Shown here in pieces: positions 1 through 10,385 of a DNA stretch of 64,000 nt. The stretch lies in assembly GCF_022539505.1 (NCBI RefSeq), contig NC_061512.1, positions 154,983,962 to 155,047,961 on the forward strand, given 5' to 3'. The stretch's first letter is position 1. Each line of letters begins with the position of its first letter. A model generated the notes under the pieces. The model had not been told where the DNA came from, did no database searches, and saw only the letters and a list, made by a program, of their open reading frames with translations. The stretch is from Lolium rigidum (taxonomy: Eukaryota > Streptophyta > Magnoliopsida > Poales > Poaceae). A program made the translations under genes and the position numbers.

Positions 1-2099
1 CTAACATCCAGTAAGTTAGTTTTTTCCATCCTTTAGGCATGCTTGGCTAAGGTATATGCATGCTGACTCCTGAGTGATACAAACAATGCTAATTTTGTTT
101 GATTCATATTGATATTCATGCCCTGCTGCTTGATTAATTGGTTGTTTGGAATTGCCGTGTTAAAAAAATAGATAAGTACGTAGCAAAATTTGTTTCTTAG
201 TGTGAGGTCCATTCCTTGTCACAATTACATGTAACTCTGGTCTTCAGTACTTCATATGAATGTTTAGATGGATTTATTTGGTTCATCCCTTGTGCCTTAC
301 AACATTCCCTGCTTACTGGCCATTCAGTTTACTTCCAGATACATACTCATAGCCACTTCTTTATTTTACATCATCTACTGCTTATGGAAAATAAAGGAAG
401 GTGGCATAATGTTTTAGCTAAGGAACTCCATGTTAGTGTCTGGCTTGATCGGTGAACGACCTGGAGTTAGCCCAATGAGGTGTTTAGGTTATAGGTAGCT
501 TTTCTTCCATCAGTTCTATATCTATATGCCATAAGGGTACGACAGAGATGAAGATTCAGGATTGTGACAATGTAGCTGCGATGTAAAGGTGTGTTATCAT
601 AACCTTTTAAGAAATATTTAGGGAGGCTTTGTTTCGAGGGCTATCCACTTGGTAATCTGCACTGGTTTCAGCTGGTCTAATTGTCAGCCTGAACTAGATA
701 AATAATGACAAGTACTTAGTTGGCATTGAAAATATGCTTAAGTTGAAAAGCTTGCAAATTTGCTCCTGAGAAGTTTAATGTATCTCTTTTCTCTCGTTGA
801 AATATACTAGGTTCTTAGTTTTTCTGTGTGTGGCAGGCAAACTAAACTATCCGCGTCAAATCAGGTTATGGTAAATTGTATTGTGGAAATCAGAAGTAGT
901 TTGCAGGTGATTGATCTCCCCGTATTTCTTTGGTGCATCACTGATCTTTCTATTTTTGTGACAGGCAGGTTACGAAGTCATTTCATTATAATTTATAGAC
1001 ATCATGTGGTTAGGATGGTGCATATCTATACCACATCCACTCATGGGTTGGGAAGGATTCAAGTACTCCATTGACCTAATTAATTTCTGGATGAGTCAAA
1101 ATACCATTTCCAGCATGAGGAGTTTGTGACGATGTGTCATTCTGAAGCCGGCTCCATTGTAATCAGGATAGTTGAACTCAAACCATTTTTTGGCAGGCGA
1201 GCTGCTTATAGGGATCTCCAACCTTCAATTTGAAAAGTTCCCATCATACTTCGATCAAGGCAGGCCTGCATATATCTTTGGAGGGTGGCTTTGCCTCTGA
1301 GTTCAAAAGATCTGAAAAGGAAAAACATTGTTACATATCTGCAAAGTTCGCTCTTTCATAAATCTCTCATTAGTTTTTTTTTTTTCCGAAACTCTCATTA
1401 GTCATGTATGCTACATCAATATGATACCTTCTTTTCAGGTTTCATTTACATGTTGAACATTAAGGATCACTAATACGCTTATCCTGTATGTGTTCAATTT
1501 GCGCTCCATTGCTCATCCCAATATTGTGCTCATGTTCGGAGATAGTCTAACACTGGTATTTCACACGGGCAACCAAGAAATTTGAAATAAGCTTCCATGC
1601 GGTGCTCAAATTCACTGGATAATGCACCACTGTCTTCCTTTCCTAGCACTAGCTTTTACATGTGTTTATTTATTCTGTTCTATTTCATGTTGGGTGATAT
1701 CTAAGTATCACTTATAATGCATGTGCTCAAAACTATACTTCATTTTATTGACCTAGAACTGCATAAGCAGATATCAAATTGACCGAGAAAGAAGTAGATG
1801 TGAAACAATGCATTCTTACTGCTCACTATTGCATGAATATTCTGCATTTCTGCCGTCCAACTGAAAACAACATTGCGCTTGAAAGGTTCCATGCAGAATC
1901 ACCTTCAAGATATGAACTCAGTTTCAGCAGATCAGCTACCCTTTCCAGCGGCCTTAGTTTTTTCAACGTTACGATCACAAGAGTACAGCAAGAGTTCTCA
2001 GGGGGCTCAGCAGATCTCTGCTAGTCTTCTTTAGACACGCCACAGAGAAAAATCAAAGTGATAGATAGCCAATAGGAACACTCCCAGGAGCCACATAAT
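1..2099. other. Unassigned left flank, no supported exon
   Basis: AT-rich DNA with only short open frames. Several stretches on the plus strand look like intron ends followed by a CAG (near 835, 963, 1195 and 1260), so this could be the non-coding tail or introns of a gene lying to the left, but no codon-like exon could be supported. No transposon termini were recognised. Confidence 0.4.
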
Positions 2100-2501
2100 C
2101 CATTTGAACATAAAAACAAAGGATGGTCACCAAATAATAGACACCAAGATGACACCCTTTAAGGCCAGCTAGGAATCACATTACAACAAAAAACTCAAGG
2201 CTGGTACAGAATCGCATTACAGCGACAAATAAGTAACAGTGCTCAAAACTTTCTAACAAGTAGAACAAAGTTACCACAGTTTAACAACAGTAGACGTAGA
2301 TAGTACTACAGATCCGATATATGAAAGCCCAGATCTCACTTCAGGAGAGGTGTAACTACAAATACTTAGTTGCGATAGGTACGAGGTGCTAAAACCATAA
2401 AACTCTTATATCACAGACATCTACCATGGCGTGGCAGCCTCACTCCTATTAACTTCTGGTGAGCTGACCCAAACACCATGGTTCCCCATTCCGACTGCAG
2501 T
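2100..2501 (-). other. Probable 3' untranslated region of the coiled-coil gene
   Basis: This stretch follows the TGA stop at 2502 on the minus strand. It has no coding-like frame and becomes T-rich and GTAA-rich on the minus strand toward 2180, as grass 3' ends often do. No canonical AATAAA was found, so the polyadenylation point is a guess. Confidence 0.35.
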
Positions 2502-2834
2502 TCACTTCTGGCAAGAAAGACCGCCGATGGGAACGTCATCGGCGAAGTCTTCCGCCAAGGCTTGACTCTCCCTCCGAAGGAGGTCCTGCTGCAGCTGCTC
2601 GCGATCCTTTCGCAACTGCTCACGATCTTTGCGTAGCTGCTCACGATCCTGGCGCAGCCGCTCGCGACCAGCCTGGAGAGCCTCCTGATCCCTGCGAAGC
2701 TGGTTCTGGGACCGTCGCAGATTGTCCTGATCGCGTCGCATCTGCTGCTGCTGCTGCTGCAGCTGGGTTTGCTGCCTCCTGAACTCACGTTCGGCCTGGG
2801 AGCTGTACGCAGTGAGGTGAGAGAGGATCGTCAT
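2502..2834 (-). CDS. Small Q/R-rich coiled-coil protein (hypothetical plant gene)
   Basis: This 110-residue protein is predicted from one coding exon. A splice acceptor (CAG at 2840-2838) lies four bases upstream of the ATG at 2834-2832, so the start codon is close to the beginning of exon 2 and the leader is spliced from an exon near 4.0-4.1 kb. Residues about 15-90 are one long charged helix. They start with a run of six or seven glutamines (about residues 25-31) and continue in near-repeats of the type RxDREQLRKDREQ, i.e. a strongly predicted coiled coil. The C-terminus is short and acidic, then ends SCQK. There is no catalytic motif and no membrane segment. The role is unknown; coiled coils of this kind usually mediate dimerisation or scaffolding, which is inference only. 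The gene differs from its neighbours in having intact splice sites and a promoter. It could still be a gene fragment, because the protein is short. Confidence 0.55.
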   Translation of the reverse strand: MTILSHLTAYSSQAEREFRRQQTQLQQQQQQMRRDQDNLRRSQNQLRRDQEALQAGRERLRQDREQLRKDREQLRKDREQLQQDLLRRESQALAEDFADDVPIGGLSCQK

Positions 2835-3439
2835 GACCTGTCAAGACAGTAATTTCTATCATTAAATGCCTTCCAAGATGTCTTCTTCAAATTTAGCATT
2901 ACAATATGCAAATGAAACAGGTTCACAGAAGTACATAGCAAATCCACAAACTGGCATAACCAGCTATTATTCAGTTAGTTAGAGCTCATTAGCAAAGGAG
3001 TGAAAAAGGAAGCTTGTGTAGATCGACCGTTTCAGGAAACAATACAGTGCAATACAAAAGAGAGTATGGATGGAGATATGCAGGAGCAGGATGCAATAGT
3101 CAGAATTCAGATTAAAAATCAGTTTCCTTTCCACATTAGATGCATAGTTCATGAAAGAAATTAGTAAGGTAGGCTAAATAATTTGACGGTTTAGGTTACG
3201 AAAGAAGGTACAAACAGAGCTAACTAATTCACCTTCCTGAGTTCCAATCCACGGCATACCATTACTAACACAGGGGAATGACTCAAATCATAAAAAAACA
3301 TGCAGCATGTTTAGAAAACAGCTTGAAGTATTCAGTGCATTGAAGTCGTCCAAGAACAAACTAAGATGCAATTCAGTAGGCACCCAGACATCACTGCACA
3401 TGGTCACAAGGGCAAACTTATCATCAGGCGGAATTTCAG

Positions 3440-3590
3440 AAAAGCTATATAATATAGCATTTCATAAGCAATGCAGCAATATAGCATTTCAACTGGAATT
3501 TCAGATAAAGCAATGCAGCAATATAGCATTTCAAGTGGAATTTCAGATAAAACAATGCAGCAATATAGCATTTCATAAGCAAAGCAATCT
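3440..3590. repeat. 42-bp tandem repeat, about three copies, in the intron
   Basis: Copies begin at about 3467, 3509 and 3551 with a constant 42-bp spacing. Each contains AGCAATATAGCATTTCAA followed by a GGAATTTCAGATAA stretch. A partial fourth unit lies on the left. Because 42 is divisible by three, both strands stay open here, which produces spurious repetitive ORFs. The repeat lies inside the 1175-bp intron of the minus-strand coiled-coil gene. Confidence 0.85.
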
Positions 3591-4012
3591 TTGTGTTTTA
3601 TTTTTAGACCAACTTGTAATAATCCAAAAAGGGCAATAAATCTGACGCCAGTATAGATCTCCCTCTCAGGGCCCCAAATCACCCAATATCCTAGGCAGCA
3701 GCAACCTCCAAAATCTGGCTACACGACGCCAACGACCACACCCCGTCCTAGTTGTGGTCGAATCTGGTCGTCCAATCAACTTCACCATGCTAACTTTCGA
3801 CCATAACGCACTGAGATTCTACGACTCGCTGGCCGCCCCCCAACTCGCGCTTGTGTCCTAAACTAGGATTCGCGTTTGTGGCCAGACCCAACACGCGCGG
3901 TTCAACCAAATGTTCTGATAGATCAAACCAGTTTGTATCCATGTAGTAGCCAGCATGTACCCAACTAACAAGATCTTTGATGAGAGAGGGGGATGGGGGA
4001 ATGCAGGTTCAC

Positions 4013-4090
4013 CTTCCCGCGGATGGATGATGCTGAGCTCGCGGTGGTTGAAGAGAGTGAGTGGTTGCGATGCCGAAGAAGCTGAAGAGC
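4013..4090 (-). other. Non-coding leader exon of the coiled-coil gene
   Basis: The exon lies about 30 bases downstream of a TATA box and ends at 4013 with the donor AAG|GTGAAC. It contains no ATG. Pairing it with the acceptor at 2838 gives an intron of 4012-2838. The transcription start (about 4090) is estimated from the TATA position. Confidence 0.5.
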
Positions 4091-4117
4091 GAGCGCGGCG
4101 GCGGAAGCGGGGTGAGA

Positions 4118-4125
4118 TTTTTATA
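4118..4125 (-). promoter_or_regulatory. TATA box of the coiled-coil gene
   Basis: On the minus strand the sequence reads CCCTATAAAAATC, preceded by the common grass motif CTAGGGTTCCC. It sits about 30 bases upstream of a CT-rich leader that ends in a good splice donor. Confidence 0.6.
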
Positions 4126-4260
4126 GGGGAATGGGAACCCTAGCCGGCGTGGCGGGGGCTTGGTCCTCACTCTCCGCCTGAGGGAGGCGCCCTCGTTAGC
4201 TGAATTCGTTTACCCCGAAGGAACACGGTAAATGGGGTCTGAGTAATCAAGCCGCGTTCG

Positions 4261-4300
4261 TTGCAATGGAGGCGCCCTCGTTGCAATGGAGGCGCGTTCG
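4261..4300. repeat. Two-copy 20-bp tandem repeat
   Basis: The units 4261-4280 and 4281-4300 both start TTGCAATGGAGGCGC and differ at a few bases. A partial relative (GAGGCGCCCTCGTTAG) lies near 4184. The function is not known. Confidence 0.7.
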
Positions 4301-4659
4301 TCTTCGGCTAAGAGAGACGCGAAATGGAGTTTTGGCATCTGAAGACTTGAAATCGATGGCGAACACGGCAGAATCTGAAACCAAAACCAGATCGACAGTT
4401 GCATATTCGGAATGGAACTCGGCGTCAGATCTGGAGCAGGAAACCTTGAGAAAACTGACGATACTTGGTCGCGGAGAAATGACGCAAAATGTGAGCCAGT
4501 AAGCCTCGGCTCATCCTGCCGGCATGGCCAACTACCAAGCTCACAAGGCTAAGGAAGTACTGAGAAAACTCAGATCTAAAGAAACCAAACTCGAATTGTG
4601 TAAGATGTGGATTCAAACCCAAAACTCAAATTCAGTTCACAAGGTCTGAGGAAAGCATC

Positions 4660-4839
4660 ATACCTTTGGCAAAACACCATGGTAGGCAATCTCCTCCGCG
4701 AACTCGCGGAGAACAGACCTTCCCCGTTCATAATACAGAAGCAGGGGCGCATGCAGGTGTCTGTGCCTTAGGCTCCCTCACGGTCACGGGCACGCCGCCG
4801 TGTGCCACTGCCAAGAGCTCGCCGGAGTTCTTCAGCCAT
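4660..4839 (-). other. Possible short or broken gene behind the 4.95-kb promoter
   Basis: The first ATG after the promoter (4839) opens only a 23-codon frame. Other frames in the same stretch look more protein-like. One contains a short segment ending EFAEEIAYHGVLPK directly before a splice-donor-like AAG|GTATGA at about 4662. No splice model joins these parts: the only candidate intron would be about 21 bases, which is too short. It may be a decayed gene start, or a gene whose real exons I cannot resolve. The product is not recognised. Confidence 0.2.
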
Positions 4840-4945
4840 GTGTTGGGGAGAAGCTATTTTTTTGGGGGAAGAGAGAGCACAGGGGAGCTCAACTTGGCAA
4901 GGTAGGAGAAGAAGGTGGATGACCGCGATGGTCGCAAAGCGACGG

Positions 4946-4953
4946 CTTATATT
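4946..4953 (-). promoter_or_regulatory. Second minus-strand TATA box
   Basis: On the minus strand TTAATATAAGCC is followed by a CT-rich leader and an ATG at 4839. The spacing and composition resemble a grass core promoter. It would drive the weak gene model at 4660-4839. Confidence 0.4.
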
Positions 4954-5174
4954 AAGCCAGGCGAGGGGTCTACCCGAGCAGGCAGCACGGCGGCGATAAC
5001 GAACAAATTCAAAACAAATTAGCCAAGCAATTATGGGCGATTGTCTCATTGCTTCTCAATTTACAAATCACTCGGGCCCGATAAGCAGTCAATACGGAAG
5101 AATCGGCCTGATCAATACGGATAGAGATGTAAGTGGGAATTTCACTTTGCTGTTTCATTTTGAGTTTATTTTGC

Positions 5175-5680
5175 GTGTTGGAATTATTATAGACAAGACT
5201 AATCCAACGCTTCTTTTGAACATAGACTACTCCAATGTCGTCTACGGCTCTCATCGTTGGAGATGGTTGCTGCTCTGCTGCGTTGGTTCTTTAGGGTCGT
5301 AGCACGACGTTATTCCGTCCGTCTACTACAACAAGTTCTACTTCGATTAGTTTTGTCCGGCTTCGGTGATGGAGGGGTGAGGACTGTGGCACGTCTTCGG
5401 CTCGCTCAAGTGCTCGTGGTTTTCACTAGGTGATCCAAAAATCTAAAGGTAATTTTTATTACCTTTGGTGTTCTTTATACTGTTGTTGATGATGATTAAT
5501 ATATTGACGGTCCTTTTTACAGAAAAACGCAACCCCAAATTACGGAGAGTTTTAATGGAGCGTTCTTTTCCTTCTTTTTGCAAGAAACAGTTTCCGAAAC
5601 CTTACATGACCACCATACTATTTGTATGTGCGGTTCATGTTTGTATGGTTTGAAATGACCGTGGTTTCATATCTAAACTT
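5175..5680. repeat. Dispersed segment, copy 1
   Basis: The ends of this stretch (GTGTTGGAATTATTATAGAC near 5177, and the block from about 5530 to 5675 containing GGAGCGTTCTTTTCC and GGTTTGAAATGACCG) recur in the same order at 8868-9085. The right-hand copy lacks the middle about 290 bases, which look like a separate insertion. Confidence 0.7.
5238..5529 (+). mobile_element. Short retroposon tail (LINE/SINE-like 3' end)
   Basis: This about 290-bp block is present in segment copy 1 and absent from copy 2, where the flanking sequence is almost continuous. It contains a stretch reading TAATTTTTATTACCTTTGGTG, then TGTTGATGATGATTAATA and a short A-rich end (AGAAAAACG), like the 3' tails of many grass non-LTR retroposons. 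It has no coding part. Family assignment is from memory and weak; the presence/absence comparison is direct. Confidence 0.4.
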
Positions 5681-6610
5681 TATGTAGTACAATCTTTCCA
5701 TATATTCGTCATGTCATAGAAGTATGTCTCATCTTTTGTCTTGATATTGAGTTATTGCTGAGGCTGGGTGTACTTGATATTAATGCATTATCCTTCATCA
5801 TTTCAATTTAAATATATTTACACTGTTGAGGTCTATCCCGGACTATCATGCAACTTCTTGTTTGAAAACAAAAGAGAACAAAGCATGCTTATAGTGCAAA
5901 AAAAAATGGTTAAGAATGCCATTGTTTGATCTGGTTCTGGGTCGTTGGTTATTCTAAAGGAGACGTTGTGCTTCCTTGGTAATATTCAACTCGGTTGTTG
6001 TTGTTTTACAGTGACCCCCCTAATATAGAAGTTGTACGGTATCATCACTACTATTTTAGAAAAAAGAAATTCGGTGTTTAGTACTTTTAGCATAAACAAG
6101 AAAACATAAATTCGGTTTTTAGTATTTGTATGTGCGGTTCATGTTTGTATGGTTTGAAATGACCATAGTTTTATATCTAAACTTTATGTAGTACAATCTT
6201 TCCATATATGCCTCCCGTCATAGAAGTATGTCTCATCTTTTGTCTTGATATTGAGTTATTGCTGAGGCTAGGTGTACTTGATATTAATGCATTATCCTTC
6301 ATCATTTCAATTTAAATATATTTACACTGTTGAGGTCTATCCCGGACTATCATGCAGCTTCTTGTTTGAAAACAAAAGAGAACAAAGCATGCTTATAGTG
6401 CAAAAAAAAAGGTTAAGAATGCCATTGTTTGATCTGGTTCTGGGTCGTTGGTTATTCTAAAGGAGACGTTGTGCTTCCTTGGTAATATTCAACTCGGTTG
6501 TTGTTGTTTTACAGTGACCCCCCTAATACATAAGTTGTACGGTATCATCACTACTGTTTTAGAAAAAAAAAATCGGGTTTTAGTACTTTTAGCATAAACA
6601 AGAAAACAAA
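5621..6610. repeat. 504-bp tandem direct duplication
   Basis: The unit at 5621-6124 repeats at 6125-about 6610 with the same order of features and a constant offset of 504 bases. Shared landmarks include TTTGTATGTGCGGTTCATG, CCCGGACTATCATGCA, GGGTCGTTGGTTATTC and CAGTGACCCCCCTAATA. Differences are scattered point changes and small indels. The junction falls in a TTCGGTTTTTAGTA-like sequence present at both breakpoints. There is no coding content. Confidence 0.92.
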
Positions 6611-6739
6611 TACTATATGAAGTACAAACATGTGCATATTGTTGCAGGTTCGTTACACCAACAAAACTACTTTAGTCGCGTTAAATATACTCGCACCAAC
6701 CTCTATTGTAACTCATTATGCAAGCGCTCACTTTTTGTT

Positions 6740-6960
6740 TTCTTATCCACGGATATATGTATACCTTTTCATGTTCTCCTTTTCACTCTTCTCACTCCAT
6801 CTTGTAGTCTATACTGATCGAGCTTCCTATGTAACTAGAGACGTACGTTTGCTTGGAGTCCACGAATTACAAAGGTCAAAATTGAAATCCCCAACTTCCA
6901 CAGAAATGTGGGTGTTTGAGAAAAGGAGGCATCAAGAATATGCTAATAATTATTGTTTGA
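6740..6960. repeat. Dispersed segment, right part of copy 1
   Basis: This stretch matches 10185-10385 in order. Shared features are a TATGT(A/C)TACC start, CACTCTTC, TGTAGTCTATA(C/T)TGA, GTGTAACT-like text, TTGCTT(G/A)G and GGAGGCAT(C/T)A. With 5175-5680 and 8868-9085 it shows that 5.2-7.0 kb and 8.9-10.4 kb descend from one duplicated segment. Confidence 0.6.
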
Positions 6961-7473
6961 TGATGTTTTTCGTCAAGATGACATGATCGGGACATTATGA
7001 TACTTGATCCAATATTTCCACCGGTGGTCTCCTCCCTATCATGTGGCGGCAGCTACGAGTAGCAAAAACGCCGTGCAACAGATCATCTGAGTGCTGAGAG
7101 ATAAGATGATTGCAGAGCAGGATGGTTATTTAGAATGAATCGTAATTTAGAACTGCTTAAGTTCTGCATCATGCTTGCACTCAAAGAATTACAGAAGATA
7201 CGGACATAGCAGGATTAGAAAAATACAAGCTACTCAAATGACTGAATCTCCTCACTTTTGCTGTCCAAAACACTTAAACCACATGCAAAGATTCATATTC
7301 TCTTGTGTTACTTCTCACAGATCATGTTTTATAGGCACCACGAAAGAACCTCTCAGAAAATGATAAATCGCATATTTCTCAGAATTCAGAAAATACGGTC
7401 TTAATGGAATGGTGACTCGAAACAGAAAACAGGCAGGCATGTTCGAACTCCCAATGTAAATTACATAAAAAAG
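6961..7473. other. Unassigned stretch
   Basis: No coding-like frame, repeat or terminal structure was seen in this AT-rich stretch between the duplicated segment and the foldback MITE. Confidence 0.4.
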
Positions 7474-7482
7474 GAAATATAT

Positions 7483-7903
7483 AAAGTGTGGCGTTTTGGA
7501 AGCCGAGCTACACGTAGCTCTTTATTTTCAAAGACTCAAAACTCGTATTTTAAAGTTTCAAAAAATCTGAAACAAAATCCTAGAGATAGCCAATGATGTA
7601 TGTTACAAATGGTGTAAAATCTCAATGCAAATTGATTTGTATTATAGGCTACATGAAATTGACAAAATCCGACAAAATTAGTAGTCTTGAAATGTGTTCT
7701 ATTCACTATAAAATTTGTCAGAATTTGTATTTGTGTGTAGCCTAGAATATAAAGTAGTTTGAATTTAGATTTTACATCATTGTAGTATACATCATTGGCT
7801 ACCTCTAGAATTTTGATTCAGATTTTTCAAAATTTTGAATTACGAATTCTGAGTATTTGAAAATAAAAGGCTACGGTAACTCGGCCTCCGTTTGAAGTTT
7901 TCC
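7483..7903. mobile_element. Foldback MITE, Mutator-like
   Basis: The 421-bp element folds on itself. The left arm has GCCGAGCTACACGTAGCTC, TTTATTTTCAAAGACTC and TAGCCAATGATGTA. The right arm carries the reverse complement of each in the opposite order, giving imperfect inverted arms of well over 100 bp. The 9-bp sequence GAAATATAT flanks both sides (7474-7482 and 7904-7912). A 9-bp target duplication fits the Mutator superfamily. The element is non-coding and would need transposase from elsewhere. The outermost bases of the arms match poorly, so the exact ends rest on the duplication. Confidence 0.8.
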
Positions 7904-7977
7904 GAAATATATGCAGTTTCATAGAAAGAAATGTGGTGTGCTTCAAAATGCATAAAATAGGCCTCGACTCATTAATG

Positions 7978-8125
7978 AATCCATTAAACATTGGTGCAAA
8001 TGGGTTGCACCGTTATTCATGCATTTGCACCGTTATTCATGCATTGGAGTTGCAAGTTGGGTTGCAACTAAGATTTTTTAATTGTAAGTTGGGTTGCAAT
8101 GAAACTTTTTCAATTAAAGTGAGGT
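7978..8125. repeat. Short direct repeats built on TTGCA
   Basis: CACCGTTATTCATGCATT occurs twice in a row (about 8010-8046). It is followed by AGTTGGGTTGCAA repeated with variation (about 8053, 8086 and 8115). This looks like slippage or duplication in non-coding DNA. Confidence 0.7.
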
Positions 8126-8129
8126 TGCA

Positions 8130-8867
8130 ATGAGAAAATTGCCTCTAAATGTTAGATTTGCTCCGTGATTCGGGTTGCAACTAAGATACGATAACGTCAT
8201 CTGACTGAGAACTAAGTTTTTTTTAGCCGACTGAGAATTAGTCACGCCCTTTAAATACAGAGTTTTGTCTCATAGGTGTAGATACACTTAGTTTCTAAAA
8301 AAAGGTGTAGATACACTTATTAATATATTTTAAATCTATTTAAAAATGCTAAAAAAATCGAGACAAATTTCTCAATGTGCGTACGGGCAGCCTATGTTAG
8401 CTCAAAAAAGTTTTGCAAGAAAAAATATTTTATGTGGCCTATGTAAAAAAACAAATAAATGTCCCGCGAAAAATATTTCGATGCACCAGAAATTTTCTTA
8501 TTTGCACAGGCCGCAAAAAAACAACATTTTTGTAGACACTTCGTGTGCAGACAATGTCCGGAAGTACACCCCGATTTGTTTTCCAGAATTTTTAGACATT
8601 TTCAAATATATGCTTCAAAACGAATTTCTCGTGGATTTCTCTATGCCACTGAGCTGCGAGCTGCCTTAGGACGAAGGGAGTAGGAGTGTCAGGGTGGCCA
8701 TGCATCTTTTTAGATCACAGTAGATCTTGTTTTTCTGATGGTACATATGTGGCACGTGTATTCTTTAGGTCAATGGCAAAACGGGCCAAATCTTTACCTA
8801 GCGCCCGAGCCCACCGTCCAGTACAAGTGACACATACCAATAGACACGTATTTACATTTCTTAGTGT
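8130..8867. other. Unassigned repeat-like stretch
   Basis: Contains a duplicated GACTGAGAA(C/T)TA motif (about 8202 and 8229), a duplicated GTGTAGATACACTTA (about 8276 and 8306) and, at 8668-8682, GGACGAAGGGAGTAG, which resembles the right end of a Stowaway-type MITE. No matching left end was found, so no element is called. The open frame at 8346-8669 has no recognisable domain. Confidence 0.35.
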
Positions 8868-9085
8868 GTTGGGATTATTATAGACAAGCCGAATCCAATA
8901 CTTTCTTTTTGAACAAAGACTAATCCAATACTAGTTAAACAACTAACCCCGCAGCAAGGAGAGGTTTTAGTGGAGCGTTGTTTTCCTCCTTTTTGCAAGA
9001 AACATTTTGATATGGAAACCATACTATTTGTAGGTGGGGTTAATGTTTGTATGGTTTCAAACGACGGTGGTTTCATATGTCAAAA
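8868..9085. repeat. Dispersed segment, copy 2 left part
   Basis: Begins GTGTTGGGATTATTATAGAC and continues through GGAGCGTTGTTTTCCTCC and ACCATACTATTTGTAGG to a GACGGTGGTTTCATATG end. It is collinear with 5175-5680 but lacks the about 290-bp insertion there. It is cut at about 9085 by the LINE fragment. Confidence 0.7.
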
Positions 9086-9095
9086 GGTTGTTGTC

Positions 9096-9725
9096 CTACC
9101 ACCTAGTTAACAGAAATCGTAGTTTGGCCCCTCGAGACCAGCTGCATAATGCGGCGAATGTATTCGGCATTGAAACCCATACAACATAACACTTCCGACA
9201 GGAAATCTGACGAAAATCCCAGTTTACCCGGTCGTATGCTTTTTTGAAGTCAAGTTTAAGCAAGATCCCACCTAACATTTTAGAGTGAAGCTCGTGAACA
9301 ATTTCGATTAAGGCCATAGGTTCGTCTAGAATATTTCACCCTTTAATAAAAGTTGTTTGGTTAAGGCTGATAATCTAGTGAGCCACCGGATCCAGGCTAG
9401 AACCGAAAGCCTTGGACACGATCTTGAACGCCACGTTGATAAGAGCGATAGGTCTGAATTGCGAGATCAGATCCGCCCCCGAAACCTTAGGGATAAGGGC
9501 AAGAATCCCAAATTTGAGTCTGGAGATGTCTATTCTCCCCATCACAAAGTCGTTAAAAATGTGGAGAATGCCGTGTTTAACCTTGGGCCAAAGACGCTTG
9601 AAGAACTGAACCAGGAAGCCATCACGGCCAGGAGCCGTATCTGATTTCATCTCCCCCAAGATGTGATCTAGCTCAGCCTCGGAAAACATCAGGGACAGAT
9701 TGATGTTCTCCCAAGATGTGGAGAT
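9096..9725 (-). pseudogene. LINE reverse transcriptase fragment, dead
   Basis: On the minus strand one reading frame runs through the N-terminal half of an L1-type reverse transcriptase. It contains a KSDTAPGRDGF block, ALIPKVSGADLISQFRPIAL and, further on, LKLDFKKAYDRVNWDF. Two in-frame stops lie between about 9335 and 9380: a TAG after PVAH, and a TGA within the IKGxNIL motif where arginine is usual. Loss of CGA to TGA is the common methyl-C deamination change. The upstream end stops at the MITE at 9729 and the downstream end at 9096, so both the endonuclease and the YADD catalytic part are missing. It is in the opposite orientation to the large LINE that follows and is a separate, older insertion. 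Confidence 0.9.
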
Positions 9726-9728
9726 ATG

Positions 9729-9970
9729 GGGTGTGTTTGGTTGGTGCCCACACTAGCCCTACCAAATATTTGGAAAGAGTTGGCTGTCAATATTTTGGTC
9801 AAGAAATCCTTGACCCACGTTTGGCCAATTATTTGGCAAGAATCTGTGAGTGCAAGGGCTAGACATCCATAAGCAGCCAAAATATTGGCTACAAACCAAA
9901 CAATGAGCAATACTTGATGAGCAGCCAATTTTTTAGCGTGGCTACTTGGGAACCAAACCAAACACATCCA
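9729..9970. mobile_element. 242-bp MITE with GGGTGTGTTTGG termini
   Basis: The left end reads GGGTGTGTTTGGTTGGTGCC and the right end, reverse complemented, GGATGTGTTTGGTTTGG. The interior has two inverted AATATTTGGC-like motifs. The element is flanked by ATG on both sides (9726-9728 and 9971-9973). The termini resemble Tourist/Harbinger or hAT MITEs, but ATG is not the usual TWA duplication, so the superfamily is unresolved. It sits at the broken end of the LINE fragment. Confidence 0.6.
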
Positions 9971-10184
9971 TGCATTCTATTTTAAGGAGGTAGTGTTGTT
10001 CAAGTCAATGAGTTGATGTACAGTGTATGGTGGGTGGTCATCTTAAAAATTACTATTGAATAGATCACCTAACTTCATTGAAAGGAATGGATCAACTCAC
10101 GTGCTGGAATGTCTCCGGGAGGCTGGAATCAACCACTGTTGTAAGTCGATAAATATGGCCTCACCTCACCTGTCATTTTTATCT

Positions 10185-10385
10185 ACACATATGTCTACCT
10201 CTTGTGATCTCTTCTTTTCACCACTCTTCCTCATGTAGTCTATATTGACTTTCCCGTGTAACTCGTGTTCTCAAACATATGTTGCTTAGGGTCAAAGAAT
10301 ATAGCGGATAAAAATGGAACCAACGTAAGTACTGGAGAAGTATGAGTGTCTAGGAATAGGAGGCATTAGGAATGTTCTAGTAACA
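10185..10385. repeat. Dispersed segment, right part of copy 2
   Basis: Collinear with 6740-6960 (TCTACACATATGTCTACC, CCACTCTTCCTCATGTAGTC, GGAGGCATTAGGAATG). The LINE fragment and MITE at 9096-9970 interrupt this copy, so those insertions happened after the segment duplicated. Confidence 0.6.

Noticed and set aside
3307..3682. Repetitive ORFs on both strands
   Set aside because: Created by the 42-bp tandem repeat, whose length is a multiple of three; located in an intron.
6617..6986. Overlapping ORFs of 66 and 118 codons
   Set aside because: They lie in a dispersed repeat whose second copy (10185-10385) does not keep the frame.
8346..8683. A 107-codon ORF near a Stowaway-like end
   Set aside because: No domain or codon pattern and no second MITE end; probably chance.
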